Shown: positions 1 to 9,580, counted from the first letter of the stretch. The stretch is 64,000 nt of DNA from Salinicoccus carnicancri Crm (GCF_000330705.1 NZ_ANAM01000001.1:186001-250000); one strand, 5' to 3'. Notes: a model not told the origin generated them from the letters alone. A program made the numbers and translations.

Positions 1-705
1 GATGGTATATTCTGCGGAGGTTTGATCATTGAAGAAGGTTTTAGGCTGACAGGCCAGAAAATGACCGTCGAACTGTTGACCGCCGACGGAACAGAAATCA
101 GAAAGGGTGATGAAATTGCCCGAATCCGGGGCAATGTGCGCGCCATTCTCACTTCGGAACGTATCGTTCTGAATCTGGTGCAGCGTATGTCCGGTATCGC
201 GACAATGACAAAAAGGCTGAATGACATCACTGCAGGTACAGAGGCTGTTGTCATAGACACCCGGAAGACGACACCGGGTCTTGGCATGTTCGAGAAATAT
301 GCAGTGACCGCAGGGGGTGGGAAGAACCATAGGAGGACATTGAATGACGGCATCATGCTGAAGGACAATCATATTTCCTTCATGGGATCGATGACACGGG
401 CAGTGGAAAGGTCGAGAGAGATCCAGGGGCCGATGGACAGGATCGAAGTTGAAATAGAAGACACCCGGATGCTTGAGGAGGCAATCAGGAACGAAGTGGA
501 CATCATCATGTTTGACAACTGCTCTCCGGAGTGGATCAAAGCGCACATCGGCAAAGTCCCTGACACAATCAGCACCGAAGCATCCGGAGGTATAACTGAA
601 GATGGACTGCGGGCATATGCGGAATCGGGGGTCGATTATATTTCAGTCGGTGCCCTCTTCCATCAGCAGCAGGCACTAGATATTTCATTAAAGGTGGTAT
701 ATTGA
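1..705 (+). CDS. nadC: Nicotinate-nucleotide pyrophosphorylase (quinolinate phosphoribosyltransferase), 5' truncated
   Basis: Converts quinolinate and PRPP to nicotinate mononucleotide in de novo NAD synthesis, in the cytosol. The reading frame is open from base 1, so the gene is cut by the window edge. The UUG at 22 is internal and not a real start, because family members are about 280 residues and the N-terminal part is missing here. Family signatures are clear: DTRKTTPGL, then EKYAVTAGGGKNHR and LKDNH in the middle, and EASGGI near the end. The stop codon at 703-705 is followed directly by the nadA start, so the two are translationally linked. In Bacillus this gene lies in a nadBCA operon repressed by NiaR (YrxA); the upstream part is outside the window. 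Confidence 0.95.
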   Translation, partial: DGIFCGGLIIEEGFRLTGQKMTVELLTADGTEIRKGDEIARIRGNVRAILTSERIVLNLVQRMSGIATMTKRLNDITAGTEAVVIDTRKTTPGLGMFEKYAVTAGGGKNHRRTLNDGIMLKDNHISFMGSMTRAVERSREIQGPMDRIEVEIEDTRMLEEAIRNEVDIIMFDNCSPEWIKAHIGKVPDTISTEASGGITEDGLRAYAESGVDYISVGALFHQQQALDISLKVVY

Positions 706-1806
706 ATGTTCAATCCAACAGAAACAATTCCGAGAAGAATTCCGGAGTATTACATACAGGCAGCGAATGAAGAACTGGAAGCAAGAATCAGGGAGATAAA
801 AAAGGAAATGGGAGACAGACTTTTCATGCCCACGCACCACTACCAAAAAGATGAGGTGGCACAGTTCGCCGATATAATGGGTGACTCCCTGCAGCTGGCA
901 CGCATCAGCAGGGATAATAAAGAGGCGGAGCATATCGTTTTTAACGGTGTCCACTTCATGGCCGAAACGGCGGATATACTGACGGGTGATGACCAGAAGG
1001 TGTACCTGCCCGACTTGAACGCAGGCTGCTCCATGGCCGACATGGCGGACATCGATCAGGCTGTTCTGGCTTATGAAAGACTTTCAGCAAGGCTGGAAGA
1101 AGGCATATTGCCGGTGACATATGTCAATTCGACCGCTGCAATAAAGTCATTCGTCGGGGAGCAGGGTGGTTCGTGTGTGACCAGCGGCAATGCCAAAAAA
1201 GTCATCAAGTGGGCGCTTGAACAAGGACGGCGGATTTTATTCCTCCCGGACCAGCATCTTGGCAGGAACACAGCATATGATCTTGGAGTGCCACTGGAGC
1301 AGATGGCAGTCTGGGATCCGATCCATAAGGAGCTAGAGTATGAAGGCAACGATGAAGACCTGCGCATCATCCTCTGGAAGGGGCATTGTTCAGTTCATGA
1401 GAAATTCTTCCCCGCCCATATCGACCAGATTCGCCAAAAGAAGCCGGATGTGAATGTGCTGGTGCATCCGGAGTGCACTTTTGAAGTCGTTCAGAAAGCG
1501 GATTACAGCGGCTCTACGAAATACATCATCGATATGCTGGAGAATGCCCCGGCGGGATCGAAATGGGCTATCGGGACCGAGATGAACCTTGTCAGCAGGT
1601 TGAAGGATACTTACACCCATCTGGAAGTGGAATCGCTCAACCCGATCATGTGCCCGTGCCTGACGATGAACCGCATCGACCTGCCGCACCTTGCGTGGTG
1701 TCTGGATAAGGTTGTACAGGGGGACCGGGCGAACATCATCAAAGTGGACGACCGCACCGCCCACTACTCAAAGGTTAGTCTGGAGCGCATGCTGTCAATC
1801 GTATAA
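706..1806 (+). CDS. nadA: Quinolinate synthase A
   Basis: Condenses iminoaspartate with dihydroxyacetone phosphate to give quinolinate, using an oxygen-sensitive [4Fe-4S] cluster. At 366 residues it is the long Bacillus-type NadA. Three candidate cluster cysteines lie in GCSMADM (near residue 108), GHCSVHEKF (near 228) and MCPCLTMN (near 318-320), matching the spacing known for the B. subtilis enzyme. HPECTFEVV and GTEMNLVSRL are further family motifs. The AUG directly abuts the nadC stop and has AAAGGTGG upstream. An intrinsic terminator follows at once, so nadA is the last gene of its operon. Confidence 0.96.
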   Translation: MFNPTETIPRRIPEYYIQAANEELEARIREIKKEMGDRLFMPTHHYQKDEVAQFADIMGDSLQLARISRDNKEAEHIVFNGVHFMAETADILTGDDQKVYLPDLNAGCSMADMADIDQAVLAYERLSARLEEGILPVTYVNSTAAIKSFVGEQGGSCVTSGNAKKVIKWALEQGRRILFLPDQHLGRNTAYDLGVPLEQMAVWDPIHKELEYEGNDEDLRIILWKGHCSVHEKFFPAHIDQIRQKKPDVNVLVHPECTFEVVQKADYSGSTKYIIDMLENAPAGSKWAIGTEMNLVSRLKDTYTHLEVESLNPIMCPCLTMNRIDLPHLAWCLDKVVQGDRANIIKVDDRTAHYSKVSLERMLSIV

Positions 1807-1810
1807 AAAG

Positions 1811-1840
1811 AAAAAAAGCAACCGTCAGGTTGCTTTTTTC
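1811..1840. terminator. Bidirectional intrinsic terminator between nadA and the methionine synthase-like gene
   Basis: A 12-bp stem with a GTCA loop has A-rich and T-rich flanks (AAAAAAGCAACC / GGTTGCTTTTTT). It sits between two convergent genes and can serve both. Confidence 0.9.
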
Positions 1841-1855
1841 TTTAAACCAGTCTTT

Positions 1856-2959
1856 TTACGACCAGACTTCATGTGCAATTTTAACGATATGTTCAAGTTT
1901 TTGCCACTGCTCATCCTCCGTCAGCAGGTTCCCCTCTTCAGTCGAGGCGAAACCGCACTGTGGACTGAGGGCGAGCTGTTCCAGGGGCACATATTCTGCC
2001 GCTTCATCAATGCGTTTCTTCACTTCCTCCTTATCCTCCAATTTCCCATGTTTGGAGGTGACAAGTCCCAGTATGACTGTGAGGTCATCCCTGTCAACAT
2101 GGCGCAGGGGTTCGAAGCCGCCGGCACGTTCAGTGTCGTACTCCAGGAAGAACCCGTCAATGTTGAGACTGCCGAAGATATGAGCGGCAACCGGCTCATA
2201 TCCGCCGGAGGAAATCCATGTTGAACGGAAGTTTCCGCGGCATATATGCATTGTGATTCTAAGGTCATCGGGCCGGTCGGAAACTGCCTCATTGATCGTT
2301 TCCAGGTACTTTCGAACCAGATAGTCGGGGTCCATCCCCTTTTCCCTCAGCTGATATTTTTGTTCGTCGGAGCAGAGATACGCCCAGGCTGTGTCATCAA
2401 GCTGGAGATATCTGCATCCCGCATCGTAGAACGAACGGATGGCTTTTTTATATGCTGCAGCCAGATCGCTGAAGAAGTCATTTTCATCAGGGTAGACCTG
2501 TCTGTCGATTTCACCCCGGAAATGAAGCATGCTCGGACTGGGAATAGTGAACTTCGCTGTGTGGCTTCCTGCCTGCCCCTTGAGATATTTGAAATCCGCA
2601 AGGAAAGGGTGGTCGCTGAAATCCAGCTTTCCATCCACTTTGATGCCCCGGGATTTCGTCTCCTGTTCCTTGAACTGTATGCCGCCCCCAGTCCAGTATC
2701 CTTTGACACCAACCAGATTTTCAAGGAAGTCGAAATGCCACCAGGCACGGCGGAATTCCCCGTCTGTCACCGCTTCGAGGCCGATGTCCTTTTGTTTCTG
2801 GACGATTCTTGCAATCTCTTCGTCCTCCACCTGCCTCAGGCCTTCCGCGGAAAGCTCACCCGATTCGTGCAGCCTGCGGGCTTCCCTGATCTTTTCAGAA
2901 CGGAGCAGACTGCCCACATGATCGGCCCTGTATACTTTTTTTGACTGCGTTACTGCCAT
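1856..2959 (-). CDS. Cobalamin-independent methionine synthase-like protein (MetE C-terminal domain, YxjG/YxjH type)
   Basis: Resembles the B. subtilis YxjG/YxjH family, which carries only the catalytic C-terminal domain of MetE and is thought to methylate homocysteine. It has 367 residues against about 750 for full MetE. Zinc-site candidates are visible: the HxC pair in MHICRGN (near residue 240), a Glu in FLEYD, and a late Cys in SPQCGFAS (near 335). The start has GAGGAGGGG seven bases upstream. It is divergent from a LysR gene, with a perfect palindrome between them. In Bacillus the homologue is under an S-box; I see no S-box here, so the LysR neighbour is the likely regulator. The methyl donor cannot be told from sequence. 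Confidence 0.85.
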   Translation of the reverse strand: MAVTQSKKVYRADHVGSLLRSEKIREARRLHESGELSAEGLRQVEDEEIARIVQKQKDIGLEAVTDGEFRRAWWHFDFLENLVGVKGYWTGGGIQFKEQETKSRGIKVDGKLDFSDHPFLADFKYLKGQAGSHTAKFTIPSPSMLHFRGEIDRQVYPDENDFFSDLAAAYKKAIRSFYDAGCRYLQLDDTAWAYLCSDEQKYQLREKGMDPDYLVRKYLETINEAVSDRPDDLRITMHICRGNFRSTWISSGGYEPVAAHIFGSLNIDGFFLEYDTERAGGFEPLRHVDRDDLTVILGLVTSKHGKLEDKEEVKKRIDEAAEYVPLEQLALSPQCGFASTEEGNLLTEDEQWQKLEHIVKIAHEVWS

Positions 2960-3026
2960 CAGAATCCCCTCCTCTTTAATATTGTTTAAATGCTATCATG
3001 TATGTAAGATATAGTCTAACTGTTAA

Positions 3027-3043
3027 ATGGCATAGGATGCCAT
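3027..3043. promoter_or_regulatory. Candidate LysR operator
   Basis: A perfect inverted repeat ATGGCAT-AGG-ATGCCAT lies midway between the divergent methionine synthase-like and LysR genes. LysR regulators usually bind such dyads next to their own gene. The assignment is by position only. Confidence 0.5.
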
Positions 3044-3076
3044 AACAAAAATCTATAACGGAAAAGGAGGGAAGCG

Positions 3077-3985
3077 ATGAAACTGCATCAGCTGAAATAT
3101 TTTATAGAAGTCGTATCGAGCGGCTCCATCAATGAAGCGGCACGCCGGCTGTACATATCCCAGCCGACACTGTCGAAAGCGATCAGGGAATTGGAAAAGG
3201 AAGTGGGTTTTACTTTGTTCACAAGAACCTCCACCGGCATCTCGCTGTCACAGGACGGAGCGGAATTTTTGAGTTATGCCCGTCAGATCAACGAACAGGT
3301 GGAACTTCTCGAGAGCAGGTATTTCAATAAACAGCCTTCACAGCAGTTGTTTTCTGTATCCTCCCAGCATTATTCATTCGTAGTGGATGCTTTCGTCGAG
3401 ACGATCCGCAAATACGGCGGGGATAAATACCAGTTTACAATCAGGGAGACACGGACGTATGAAATCATCGATGATGTGAAAAATCTGACCAGTGAGATTG
3501 GTATCATGTATATCAGTGCTTTCAATGAGAAGGTGCTGCTGCAGCTCATGAAGGACAAGGGGCTTTTGTTCAATGAACTCTTTGAGGCAATGCCGCATAT
3601 TTTCATCAGCCAGAAAAATCCGCTGGCCAAAAAGGATGCGGTGACAATCGAGGAACTTGAAGCTTATCCGAGGCTGACATTTGAGCAGGGACAGTTCAAT
3701 TCGTTCTATTATTCCGAGGAGATTTTCAGCACCTTGCCGAGTCCGAAAAGTATACAGGTCAGCGACAGGGCCACGCTCTTCAATCTGCTGATTGGACTTA
3801 ACGGCTATACCATCTCCACCGGTATCCTGAGTGATGATCTGGATGACTCTGAAATTGTACAGGTGCCGCTTGTGGCCGAGGATACGATCAAGGTCGGATG
3901 GGTGGTCAACAAAAAAACAGAGCTCAGCACGATGGCCAAGCTCTTTTTGGAAGAATTGAAGCATACGATCCGTCATATGCGCTGA
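3077..3985 (+). CDS. LysR-family transcriptional regulator
   Basis: A DNA-binding regulator with an N-terminal winged helix-turn-helix (about residues 1-60; GSINEAARRLYISQPTLSKAI is the recognition region) followed by a periplasmic-binding-like effector domain. Its 302 residues are standard for the family. The start has AAAGGAGGG nine bases upstream. It is divergent from the MetE-like gene and probably controls it, perhaps sensing a methionine-related metabolite; the ligand cannot be inferred. The stop codon abuts the stop of the convergent YtoQ-like gene with no spacer, so there is no room for a terminator between them. Confidence 0.88.
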   Translation: MKLHQLKYFIEVVSSGSINEAARRLYISQPTLSKAIRELEKEVGFTLFTRTSTGISLSQDGAEFLSYARQINEQVELLESRYFNKQPSQQLFSVSSQHYSFVVDAFVETIRKYGGDKYQFTIRETRTYEIIDDVKNLTSEIGIMYISAFNEKVLLQLMKDKGLLFNELFEAMPHIFISQKNPLAKKDAVTIEELEAYPRLTFEQGQFNSFYYSEEIFSTLPSPKSIQVSDRATLFNLLIGLNGYTISTGILSDDLDDSEIVQVPLVAEDTIKVGWVVNKKTELSTMAKLFLEELKHTIRHMR

Positions 3986-4426
3986 TCATTTATAAATGTA
4001 TTCAAGGATTTCCATTGCCTGATCCACTGTCGAGACCGTTACATTCGCCTTGTTCGACAGTTCTTTGAGCGGGTGGATCAGCTCTTCCGGACGGACGAGG
4101 ATCAACGGTTTGGCAAGTGCAACGGCAGTGCTTGCATCCATTGCGGTGTTCCACTGTTTATATTTTTCGCCGAACAGTGCAATGACAACGTCGGACTTCT
4201 GCATCAGCACCTGGGTACGCAGATTATTGATGGCAGAAGCAGCATCGTCCTTATAATAACTTCCGGGCTGCTCGCCGAGAATATTTTCACCGATATTATC
4301 GGAAAGGTCGTGGTCCGTCTGGGGTCCTGTGAAGGTCAGTGGCAGGTCCTTTTCCTTTGCTTTCTGTACGACCGTATCCCGCCAATCATCGTGGATCTGT
4401 CCAGCCAAATATACTGTAAGTTCCAT
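3986..4426 (-). CDS. YtoQ family protein (nucleoside 2-deoxyribosyltransferase-like fold)
   Basis: A protein of 146 residues matching the YtoQ family, which has no firmly known reaction. It opens with MELTVYLAGQIHDDWR and contains FTGPQTDHDLSDNIGENI and a DVVIALFGEKYKQWN segment, as in nucleoside deoxyribosyltransferase-like folds. An upstream in-frame AUG exists at 4444, but the AUG at 4426 has GGGAGGG at proper spacing and matches the usual family start, so I chose it. It is convergent with the LysR gene and ends one base from it. Confidence 0.82.
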   Translation of the reverse strand: MELTVYLAGQIHDDWRDTVVQKAKEKDLPLTFTGPQTDHDLSDNIGENILGEQPGSYYKDDAASAINNLRTQVLMQKSDVVIALFGEKYKQWNTAMDASTAVALAKPLILVRPEELIHPLKELSNKANVTVSTVDQAMEILEYIYK

Positions 4427-4598
4427 CTTTCTTTTCCCTCCCATATAGTTGTTAATTCAATCATATATAAAAGTGCAGCGTTTTCATAATAAATTGACCA
4501 GGCAATGATATATTGGGAATAATGGTTTTGTGATAAAATACTAACTGTATACCAGTGTTTTGTACAGGATGATTACGATTAGGAAAGGAACATCGAAT

Positions 4599-5264
4599 AT
4601 GAAAGTTGCCCTATTTGATTTCGATGGCACACTGTATCCGCATGAAACATTCACGATTCTGATGGAGCGTCTGAAACACCATCCGAAATTCGGCAAGAAC
4701 TACGGGAGGTTCATCAGAAAGTTTGCTCCTTTCTATATAGGCTATAAATTGAAACTTGTCAAAAAGACGAAGATGCAGCATAAGGCGATGGAATATTATA
4801 TCCGTTCCTTCAAGCATAACTCCAAACCGGAAATAGAGCAGTTCTTCAGTGATGTCGCCAGTGACATGGCTCTGGAGTTAAGGGACTCCCTGGTCCGGAA
4901 AATCAGGCAGCTGCAGAAGGACCACTACTACATCATGCTGATATCCGGTGCATTTGTACCGTTGCTTGAAGCGATATTCAAAGGTTTCAACATTGACTGC
5001 ATCGTCGGCTCTGAAGTGCACTACAAAGACGGCAGGCTGGATGTCAAGCCGCAGTTCGAACGCGTTCACGCAGAGAGGAAAATAGATATCATCAGAGATC
5101 ACTTCAGGGGCAGGGAGGTCGACTGGAATAGCAGCGAGGCCTACAGTGACAGCTACTCGGACCTGAAGATGCTCGAGCTGGTGGGAAGGCCGGTGGCAGT
5201 GAAACCCGATCCCGAGCTGCTTGCTGTCGCAGCCAAAAATAACTGGACGATCCACCGGGACTAG
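4599..5264 (+). CDS. HAD-superfamily hydrolase, subfamily IB (SerB-like)
   Basis: Probable phosphatase of the haloacid dehalogenase superfamily. Motif I is FDFDGTLYP at the N terminus, motif II is MLISGAF near residue 125, and the acidic motif IV is AYSDSYSDLKML near residue 190. This order and the helical cap fit HAD-IB enzymes such as phosphoserine phosphatase, but the substrate is unknown. The AUG at 4599 has AGGAAAGGA upstream and starts just before motif I; the in-frame codon at 4560 would add residues not typical of the family. It stands alone, and only a weak hairpin follows. Confidence 0.85.
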   Translation: MKVALFDFDGTLYPHETFTILMERLKHHPKFGKNYGRFIRKFAPFYIGYKLKLVKKTKMQHKAMEYYIRSFKHNSKPEIEQFFSDVASDMALELRDSLVRKIRQLQKDHYYIMLISGAFVPLLEAIFKGFNIDCIVGSEVHYKDGRLDVKPQFERVHAERKIDIIRDHFRGREVDWNSSEAYSDSYSDLKMLELVGRPVAVKPDPELLAVAAKNNWTIHRD

Positions 5265-5339
5265 CCGGTTCTTTTATTAGCTCCTGTCTGTCTGGAATGG
5301 TAAAATGGATGAATAAGGAAAATAATGGAGGCGTTTCAT

Positions 5340-5669
5340 ATGAGTCTTATTGACATAGATGAAAATGAGCTGTACCCGACGGAGAAAATCGGTCCGGCCG
5401 TGGAGGGAACGATCATCTACAAAGTTGGTGAGCAGACACATTTTAAAGGTGCCTACATCACCACGAATGAGAGAATGATCATGAGTGTGGATATGAACGG
5501 TGAACCGTACAGGCGGGTGTTCAGTTATCAGGATATTGTACGGGCGCTCGTTGAGGAGAACACCCTGTATATTGAATTCCCCGAAGGTATGGGCAAAGTG
5601 GCCATGGTTGACGTTACAGAGGGCAATCTGCAGGAGTTTGCGGATTACGTCAATGAAAAAGTGAAATAA
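5340..5669 (+). CDS. Hypothetical small cytosolic protein
   Basis: I do not recognise this 109-residue acidic protein. It has no signal peptide or membrane segment. Alternating strands (GTIIYKVGEQTHFKGAYITTNERMIMSVD) recall a bacterial PH-like fold, but this is only a visual impression. The AUG at 5340 has GGAGG at good spacing, whereas the codon at 5325 lies before that site. A shared terminator follows and reads into a small gene on the other strand. Confidence 0.7.
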   Translation: MSLIDIDENELYPTEKIGPAVEGTIIYKVGEQTHFKGAYITTNERMIMSVDMNGEPYRRVFSYQDIVRALVEENTLYIEFPEGMGKVAMVDVTEGNLQEFADYVNEKVK

Positions 5670-5676
5670 AGGTCAA

Positions 5677-5717
5677 ATGACCAGCATCGGAGAAACTTTA
5701 CCGGTGCTGGTCATTTT
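5677..5717. terminator. Bidirectional terminator overlapping a small minus-strand gene
   Basis: Stem ATGACCAGCATCGG / CCGGTGCTGGTCAT pairs over 14 bp with one G-U pair, a 10-base loop and a following T-run. It follows the gene ending at 5669 and overlaps the last codons of the minus-strand gene at 5698-5874. Confidence 0.85.
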
Positions 5718-5874
5718 CTGCTTTTGCCCTTTTGTATTTCTCATAAGCCCTGCTTGCGAGCATGACGAGATAGAATATCAGTACACCGCCGGCCGCGTTT
5801 GCAGCATCAGTGATGAAGAGCAGGAAGATAAGCAGGAATATCGGGGCGATGATGAATACGGTTAGATTTCTCAT
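5698..5874 (-). CDS. Small membrane protein, 58 residues
   Basis: A short gene with an AUG preceded by AAGGAG at ideal spacing. The product begins MRNLTVFIIAPIFLLIFLLF and continues with a second hydrophobic run (GGVLIFYLVMLAS), then a basic tail (RAYEKYKRAKAEN). This predicts two membrane spans with a cytosolic basic end. No function is recognised. Its stop lies inside the shared terminator hairpin with the convergent gene. A plus-strand frame over the same bases has no ribosome site and reads as a shadow. Confidence 0.75.
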   Translation of the reverse strand: MRNLTVFIIAPIFLLIFLLFITDAANAAGGVLIFYLVMLASRAYEKYKRAKAENDQHR

Positions 5875-6202
5875 TAAAGAAGCTCCTTGTTTAATATAAT
5901 GTCAGTTTAACAGATTAGTGTCTTTTATACCCATTGCTTCTGACTGGGTGATATTGCCTCCCTCTCTGATTGGTATGACACATTTTTAAATTGTATGTCA
6001 TACTTAATGAGAATATTCTTTTATATCTCAGTGAAAAGGAGTATAATTAAGAGTAATAAATATTTTTGAAACTTCAATATACGCTATACTAATTCTGGTA
6101 TGGTGTCTATTGATTGTAGAAACAGAGGTTCTTGCGGTCTGATTTGTGATTTCTGTAACGTTTATGAGCTTCTGGTCTTGATTATATATACAAGGGAGCA
6201 TT
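5875..6202. promoter_or_regulatory. AT-rich intergenic region ahead of mqo with an inverted repeat
   Basis: This 328-base stretch holds no convincing gene. A perfect 8-bp inverted repeat (GTATGACA at 5973-5980, TGTCATAC at 5996-6003, 15-base spacer) is a candidate operator. A TATAAT-like hexamer at 6042-6047 lacks a good -35. About 200 bases separate the repeat from the mqo start, so mqo may have a long leader, but I see no known riboswitch. Confidence 0.4.
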
Positions 6203-7723
6203 GTGGTTATTATGAACAGTGTATTGAACAAAACGGATGTCATCCTGGTCGGTGGCGGGATAATGAGTGCCACCCTGGGGACATTGCTTAAAGAATTGAA
6301 ACCGGAATGGGATATCAAAGTGTTCGAGAAACTTGACAGGACCGCCCAGGAAAGTTCGGATGCGATGAATAATGCAGGGACTGGTCACTCTGCTCTATGT
6401 GAGATGAACTATACGCCCGAGATGGCGGACGGTTCGCTGGATATTACGAAAGCGATCAGAATCAATGAGCAGTTCCAGCTTTCCAAGCAGTTTTGGTCCT
6501 ATCTGGTTGACCGAGGACTGATTGAAAAGCCGAATGATTTCATCATGCCCGTGCCCCACTTAAGCTTCGTTGAAGGAGACAAAAATGTCGAATTTCTGAA
6601 AAAGCGCGTAAAAGCGCTCACTGGCAGCCCTCTTTTCGAAGGCATGGAATTTGCCGACGATGAGGCGACACTGGAGAAATGGATTCCATTGATGATGGAA
6701 GGCCGCGGCACGGAAGAACCGATTGCAGCGACTAAAATTGAATCGGGTACGGATATCAACTTTGGCAACCTGACACGCAAGCTGTTTGACGTGCTCCAGG
6801 GAGAAAAGGAAGTCGATATCCATTTTGAACACAGCGTCGAGGATATCCGCAGGACAGAAGGTGGAGAGTGGCAGGTCAAGGTCAAAAACCTGAAGACCGG
6901 GAAACATGAATACCATACTTCAAGGTTCGTATTCATCGGTGCGGGAGGCGGCAGCCTTCCACTTCTGCAGAAGACCGGTATACCGGAATCAAAAAATGTA
7001 GGTGGCTTCCCTGTAAGCGGTCTGTTCATGGTGTGTCAGAACCCTGAGGTTGTTGAGAAGCATAATGCCAAGGTATACGGTAAAGCGAAAGTGGGTGCAC
7101 CGCCGATGTCCGTGCCCCACCTTGATACACGTTATATCGACGGTAAGAGGTCTCTTCTTTTCGGACCATTCGCGGGGTTCTCGCCCAAGTTCCTGAAAAC
7201 GGGCTCCAATATGGATCTTCTGGGCTCGGTGAAGCCGTATAACGTTTTGACAATGCTTTCTGCAGGTGCCAAGGAGATGGGTCTGACGAAGTATCTGATT
7301 CAGCAGCTGCTGTTGTCCGAAGAAGAGAGGATGGAAGATCTGCGTGAATTCATTCCGGAAGCCAGAAGCGGTGAATGGGATGTGGTGACCGCCGGACAGC
7401 GTGTACAGGTTATCAAAGACACGGACAAAGGCGGTAAAGGCACATTGCAGTTCGGTACTGAAGTCATCACTTCAGAAGATGGTTCCATTGCCGCACTGCT
7501 CGGAGCGTCGCCGGGTGCCTCTGTGTCAGTTGATGTAATGCTTGATGTAATGAGCAGATGCTTCAAGGAAGATTTCCCGGAGTGGAAAGATAAGATTAAA
7601 GAGATGATTCCTTCATTCGGCATTTCACTGACCGACAACCCGGAATATTTCAGGGAAATTGACGAAAAGATTTCGAGAAATCTCGGCCTGAATACACATG
7701 AGGAAGGTGTCCTTCTCAGCTGA
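6203..7723 (+). CDS. mqo: Malate:quinone oxidoreductase
   Basis: Membrane-associated FAD enzyme that oxidises malate to oxaloacetate and passes electrons to menaquinone, serving the TCA cycle and respiratory chain. The FAD-binding Rossmann motif [16 protein letters not shown] lies at the N terminus, and the family motif [17 protein letters not shown] follows near residue 55. Length (506 residues) fits the family. The start is ambiguous: the GUG at 6203 lies four bases after AAGGGAG, and an in-frame AUG follows at 6212. A strong terminator follows, so it is a single-gene unit. Confidence 0.95.
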   Translation: MVIMNSVLNKTDVILVGGGIMSATLGTLLKELKPEWDIKVFEKLDRTAQESSDAMNNAGTGHSALCEMNYTPEMADGSLDITKAIRINEQFQLSKQFWSYLVDRGLIEKPNDFIMPVPHLSFVEGDKNVEFLKKRVKALTGSPLFEGMEFADDEATLEKWIPLMMEGRGTEEPIAATKIESGTDINFGNLTRKLFDVLQGEKEVDIHFEHSVEDIRRTEGGEWQVKVKNLKTGKHEYHTSRFVFIGAGGGSLPLLQKTGIPESKNVGGFPVSGLFMVCQNPEVVEKHNAKVYGKAKVGAPPMSVPHLDTRYIDGKRSLLFGPFAGFSPKFLKTGSNMDLLGSVKPYNVLTMLSAGAKEMGLTKYLIQQLLLSEEERMEDLREFIPEARSGEWDVVTAGQRVQVIKDTDKGGKGTLQFGTEVITSEDGSIAALLGASPGASVSVDVMLDVMSRCFKEDFPEWKDKIKEMIPSFGISLTDNPEYFREIDEKISRNLGLNTHEEGVLLS

Positions 7724-7732
7724 TTGACGAAG

Positions 7733-7766
7733 CCCGGCAGTTCATTCGAACTGCCGGGTGTTTTTA
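7733..7766 (+). terminator. Intrinsic terminator after mqo
   Basis: An 11-bp perfect stem (CCCGGCAGTTC / GAACTGCCGGG), a four-base loop and a T-run. The T-run suits the plus strand only. Confidence 0.9.
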
Positions 7767-8468
7767 GTTATATACCGGTTCCTTCTCTTCGTTTTTCTGC
7801 TCAGGCGCAATGTGCCCGTCCTCAAGTGTATAGATCCTGTCGGCGTAGTCGAAAAGTCTTTCGTCGTGGGTGATCATCAACCCAACAGAGTTGTTGACTC
7901 TGATATTGTCACGTATCATTCCCATCACTTCTGTGGCCCTTTTGGCATCGAGACTTGCTGTCGGTTCATCGGCAAGAATCATTACTGGTGCGTTCATCCA
8001 GGCCCTCATTATTGCGACGCGCTGCTTCTCTCCGCTGGACAGGACATTCGGATAAGCTTTCAACCTGTGACCGAGCCCGATTTCCTTCAAAAGTTTTTCC
8101 GCCCTCTGTCTGGCATCCTTTGAAGTCAGCCCGGCCTGCTCCCCTACGAACGCCAGTTGATCAATGACTTTCATATAAGGGATCAGGTGGGAGGATTGGA
8201 ATATGAATCCGATCCCTTTGAGTCTCATTGAAGTGAGGTCCTTCTGTTTTATGTCAAGATAATCTTCATTGTTCAGGGATACATTACCACCGGAGCGGCT
8301 GAGCAGCCCGCCGATAATTGAAAGCAGTGTCGTCTTACCGGAACCGGAGGCACCTTTCAGTATGACCAGCTCCCCTTGACCCACTTCCATATCGATTCCT
8401 TTCAGCACTTGCGTTTCTATATCCCCTTTTCCGAATGATTTCGTCAGGTTATTTATGACTAATCCCAT
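7764..8468 (-). CDS. hrtA: Heme exporter ATPase, HrtA-like
   Basis: ATP-binding subunit of a MacB/LolD-type exporter. The whole protein reads closely like S. aureus HrtA, the ATPase that with HrtB removes toxic heme from the membrane. Walker A is GASGSGKTT (near residue 40), the Q-loop lies in [11 protein letters not shown], the signature is the variant LSSGEKQR, Walker B is VMILADEPT, and the H-loop is ITHD. Its AUG follows the hrtB stop by one base, and its ribosome site GGAGGAG lies inside hrtB, so the two are coupled. The order hrtB-hrtA is the reverse of S. aureus. Heme as substrate is inferred from similarity. Confidence 0.85.
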   Translation of the reverse strand: MGLVINNLTKSFGKGDIETQVLKGIDMEVGQGELVILKGASGSGKTTLLSIIGGLLSRSGGNVSLNNEDYLDIKQKDLTSMRLKGIGFIFQSSHLIPYMKVIDQLAFVGEQAGLTSKDARQRAEKLLKEIGLGHRLKAYPNVLSSGEKQRVAIMRAWMNAPVMILADEPTASLDAKRATEVMGMIRDNIRVNNSVGLMITHDERLFDYADRIYTLEDGHIAPEQKNEEKEPVYN

Positions 8469-8469
8469 C

Positions 8470-9513
8470 TTATTCTCCTCCTATAGCATCTAATGGATCG
8501 ATTTTGATGATACGTACGAGTGACAGTATGGCACCAAGTAATGCCACCACAAGGAACAGTCCAGAAGCGATCACCATGAGACTGGTGTTGAGGTAGAACG
8601 GCATGGATACAGGGATGACGTTATTTAGTACGAACATGATGACCACAGACAGGACGACTCCGATGAGTGTGATGAGCATGACTTGTATGAGTATCACTTT
8701 AACCAACTCACTGTTTTTGGTTCCTATCGCTTTCAGAATGCCGATCTGTGATGACTTCTGTATCGTTATGACGTAGAAGAAAGCAGACAGCACAATCGCT
8801 GAAATGATGAACAGGAAGACAATCATGAGGTTTAGTGGCTGCTGCTCAGCCTGATAGCTTGGTATCGCCTGTTTGATGTCAGCTTCACTGACCATTTTTA
8901 CATCTTTGATATCATTGATATCATCGGAAATATCGCTCGTATTTTCAGACAGCGCAACGGCGGCGATACTGGTACGTTCGAGTCTGTCCATACCGTCGTC
9001 TGTAACGTATGCCATGGAAGTGTGGGAATACATGATGTCGTCAGTGAAGCCTGTAATTTCGAATGTCACATCCGTATCTTTCAGTTCTACGGTATCCCCG
9101 ATACTGTATCCTTCATCAGTCAATTTATAATTCAATAGAATTTCATCGGAATTCTCAGGGAGCCGTCCTTCGTCAGCCTGAGGAACAATACTTTCATCCG
9201 TATTGGTAAATATCACATCAGTGGTTGAGTCCGGTGTGATCAGGCTGTCTGCTGAAAACTCTATGCTGTGCCCTTCATCTGTTATTCCTTCAATCTGCTC
9301 TTCGATATTTGATTGTGTCAATGAATCATCGACACCCTCTGAGATTACAAAATATTCCTGGCTCCAGGCTTCGACGCCCGAGACATTTTCTTTGGCCAAC
9401 CCTTGAGCAAGGGCGGAGATGAACAGTACCAGAAACGCGAGCAGGAAAAGGATCAGTGTAACAAGTACATATTTGAATTTGTAAAACTTAAGTTCTCTTA
9501 ATGCGAGCTTCAT
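8470..9513 (-). CDS. hrtB: Heme exporter permease, HrtB-like
   Basis: FtsX/MacB-type permease of 347 residues with the expected layout: one N-terminal membrane helix (residues about 15-37), a large external domain, then three helices in the C-terminal third. It reads closely like S. aureus HrtB, including the junction [17 protein letters not shown] and the segment [16 protein letters not shown]. Export of heme or a similar hydrophobic toxin is inferred. HssRS, which controls hrtAB in S. aureus, is not next to it here, but a direct repeat resembling the HssR site lies upstream. First gene of a two-gene operon. Confidence 0.85.
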   Translation of the reverse strand: MKLALRELKFYKFKYVLVTLILFLLAFLVLFISALAQGLAKENVSGVEAWSQEYFVISEGVDDSLTQSNIEEQIEGITDEGHSIEFSADSLITPDSTTDVIFTNTDESIVPQADEGRLPENSDEILLNYKLTDEGYSIGDTVELKDTDVTFEITGFTDDIMYSHTSMAYVTDDGMDRLERTSIAAVALSENTSDISDDINDIKDVKMVSEADIKQAIPSYQAEQQPLNLMIVFLFIISAIVLSAFFYVITIQKSSQIGILKAIGTKNSELVKVILIQVMLITLIGVVLSVVIMFVLNNVIPVSMPFYLNTSLMVIASGLFLVVALLGAILSLVRIIKIDPLDAIGGE

Positions 9514-9580
9514 ATTCAGGGTTCCTTTCTCAATGTTTGAACCCTACTGTACACCCGTGGTATAAAGCGAATATAAAAAT

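Noticed and set aside
22-24. UUG as start of nadC
   Set aside because: The frame is open to base 1 and the family is about 50 residues longer, so the gene is simply cut by the window edge.
5253-5275. Hairpin ACCGG/CCGGT after the HAD-IB gene
   Set aside because: Only five base pairs with an interrupted T-run; too weak to list as a terminator.
5677-5865. 62-codon plus-strand frame
   Set aside because: No ribosome site; antisense to a better-supported small membrane gene and overlapping a terminator.
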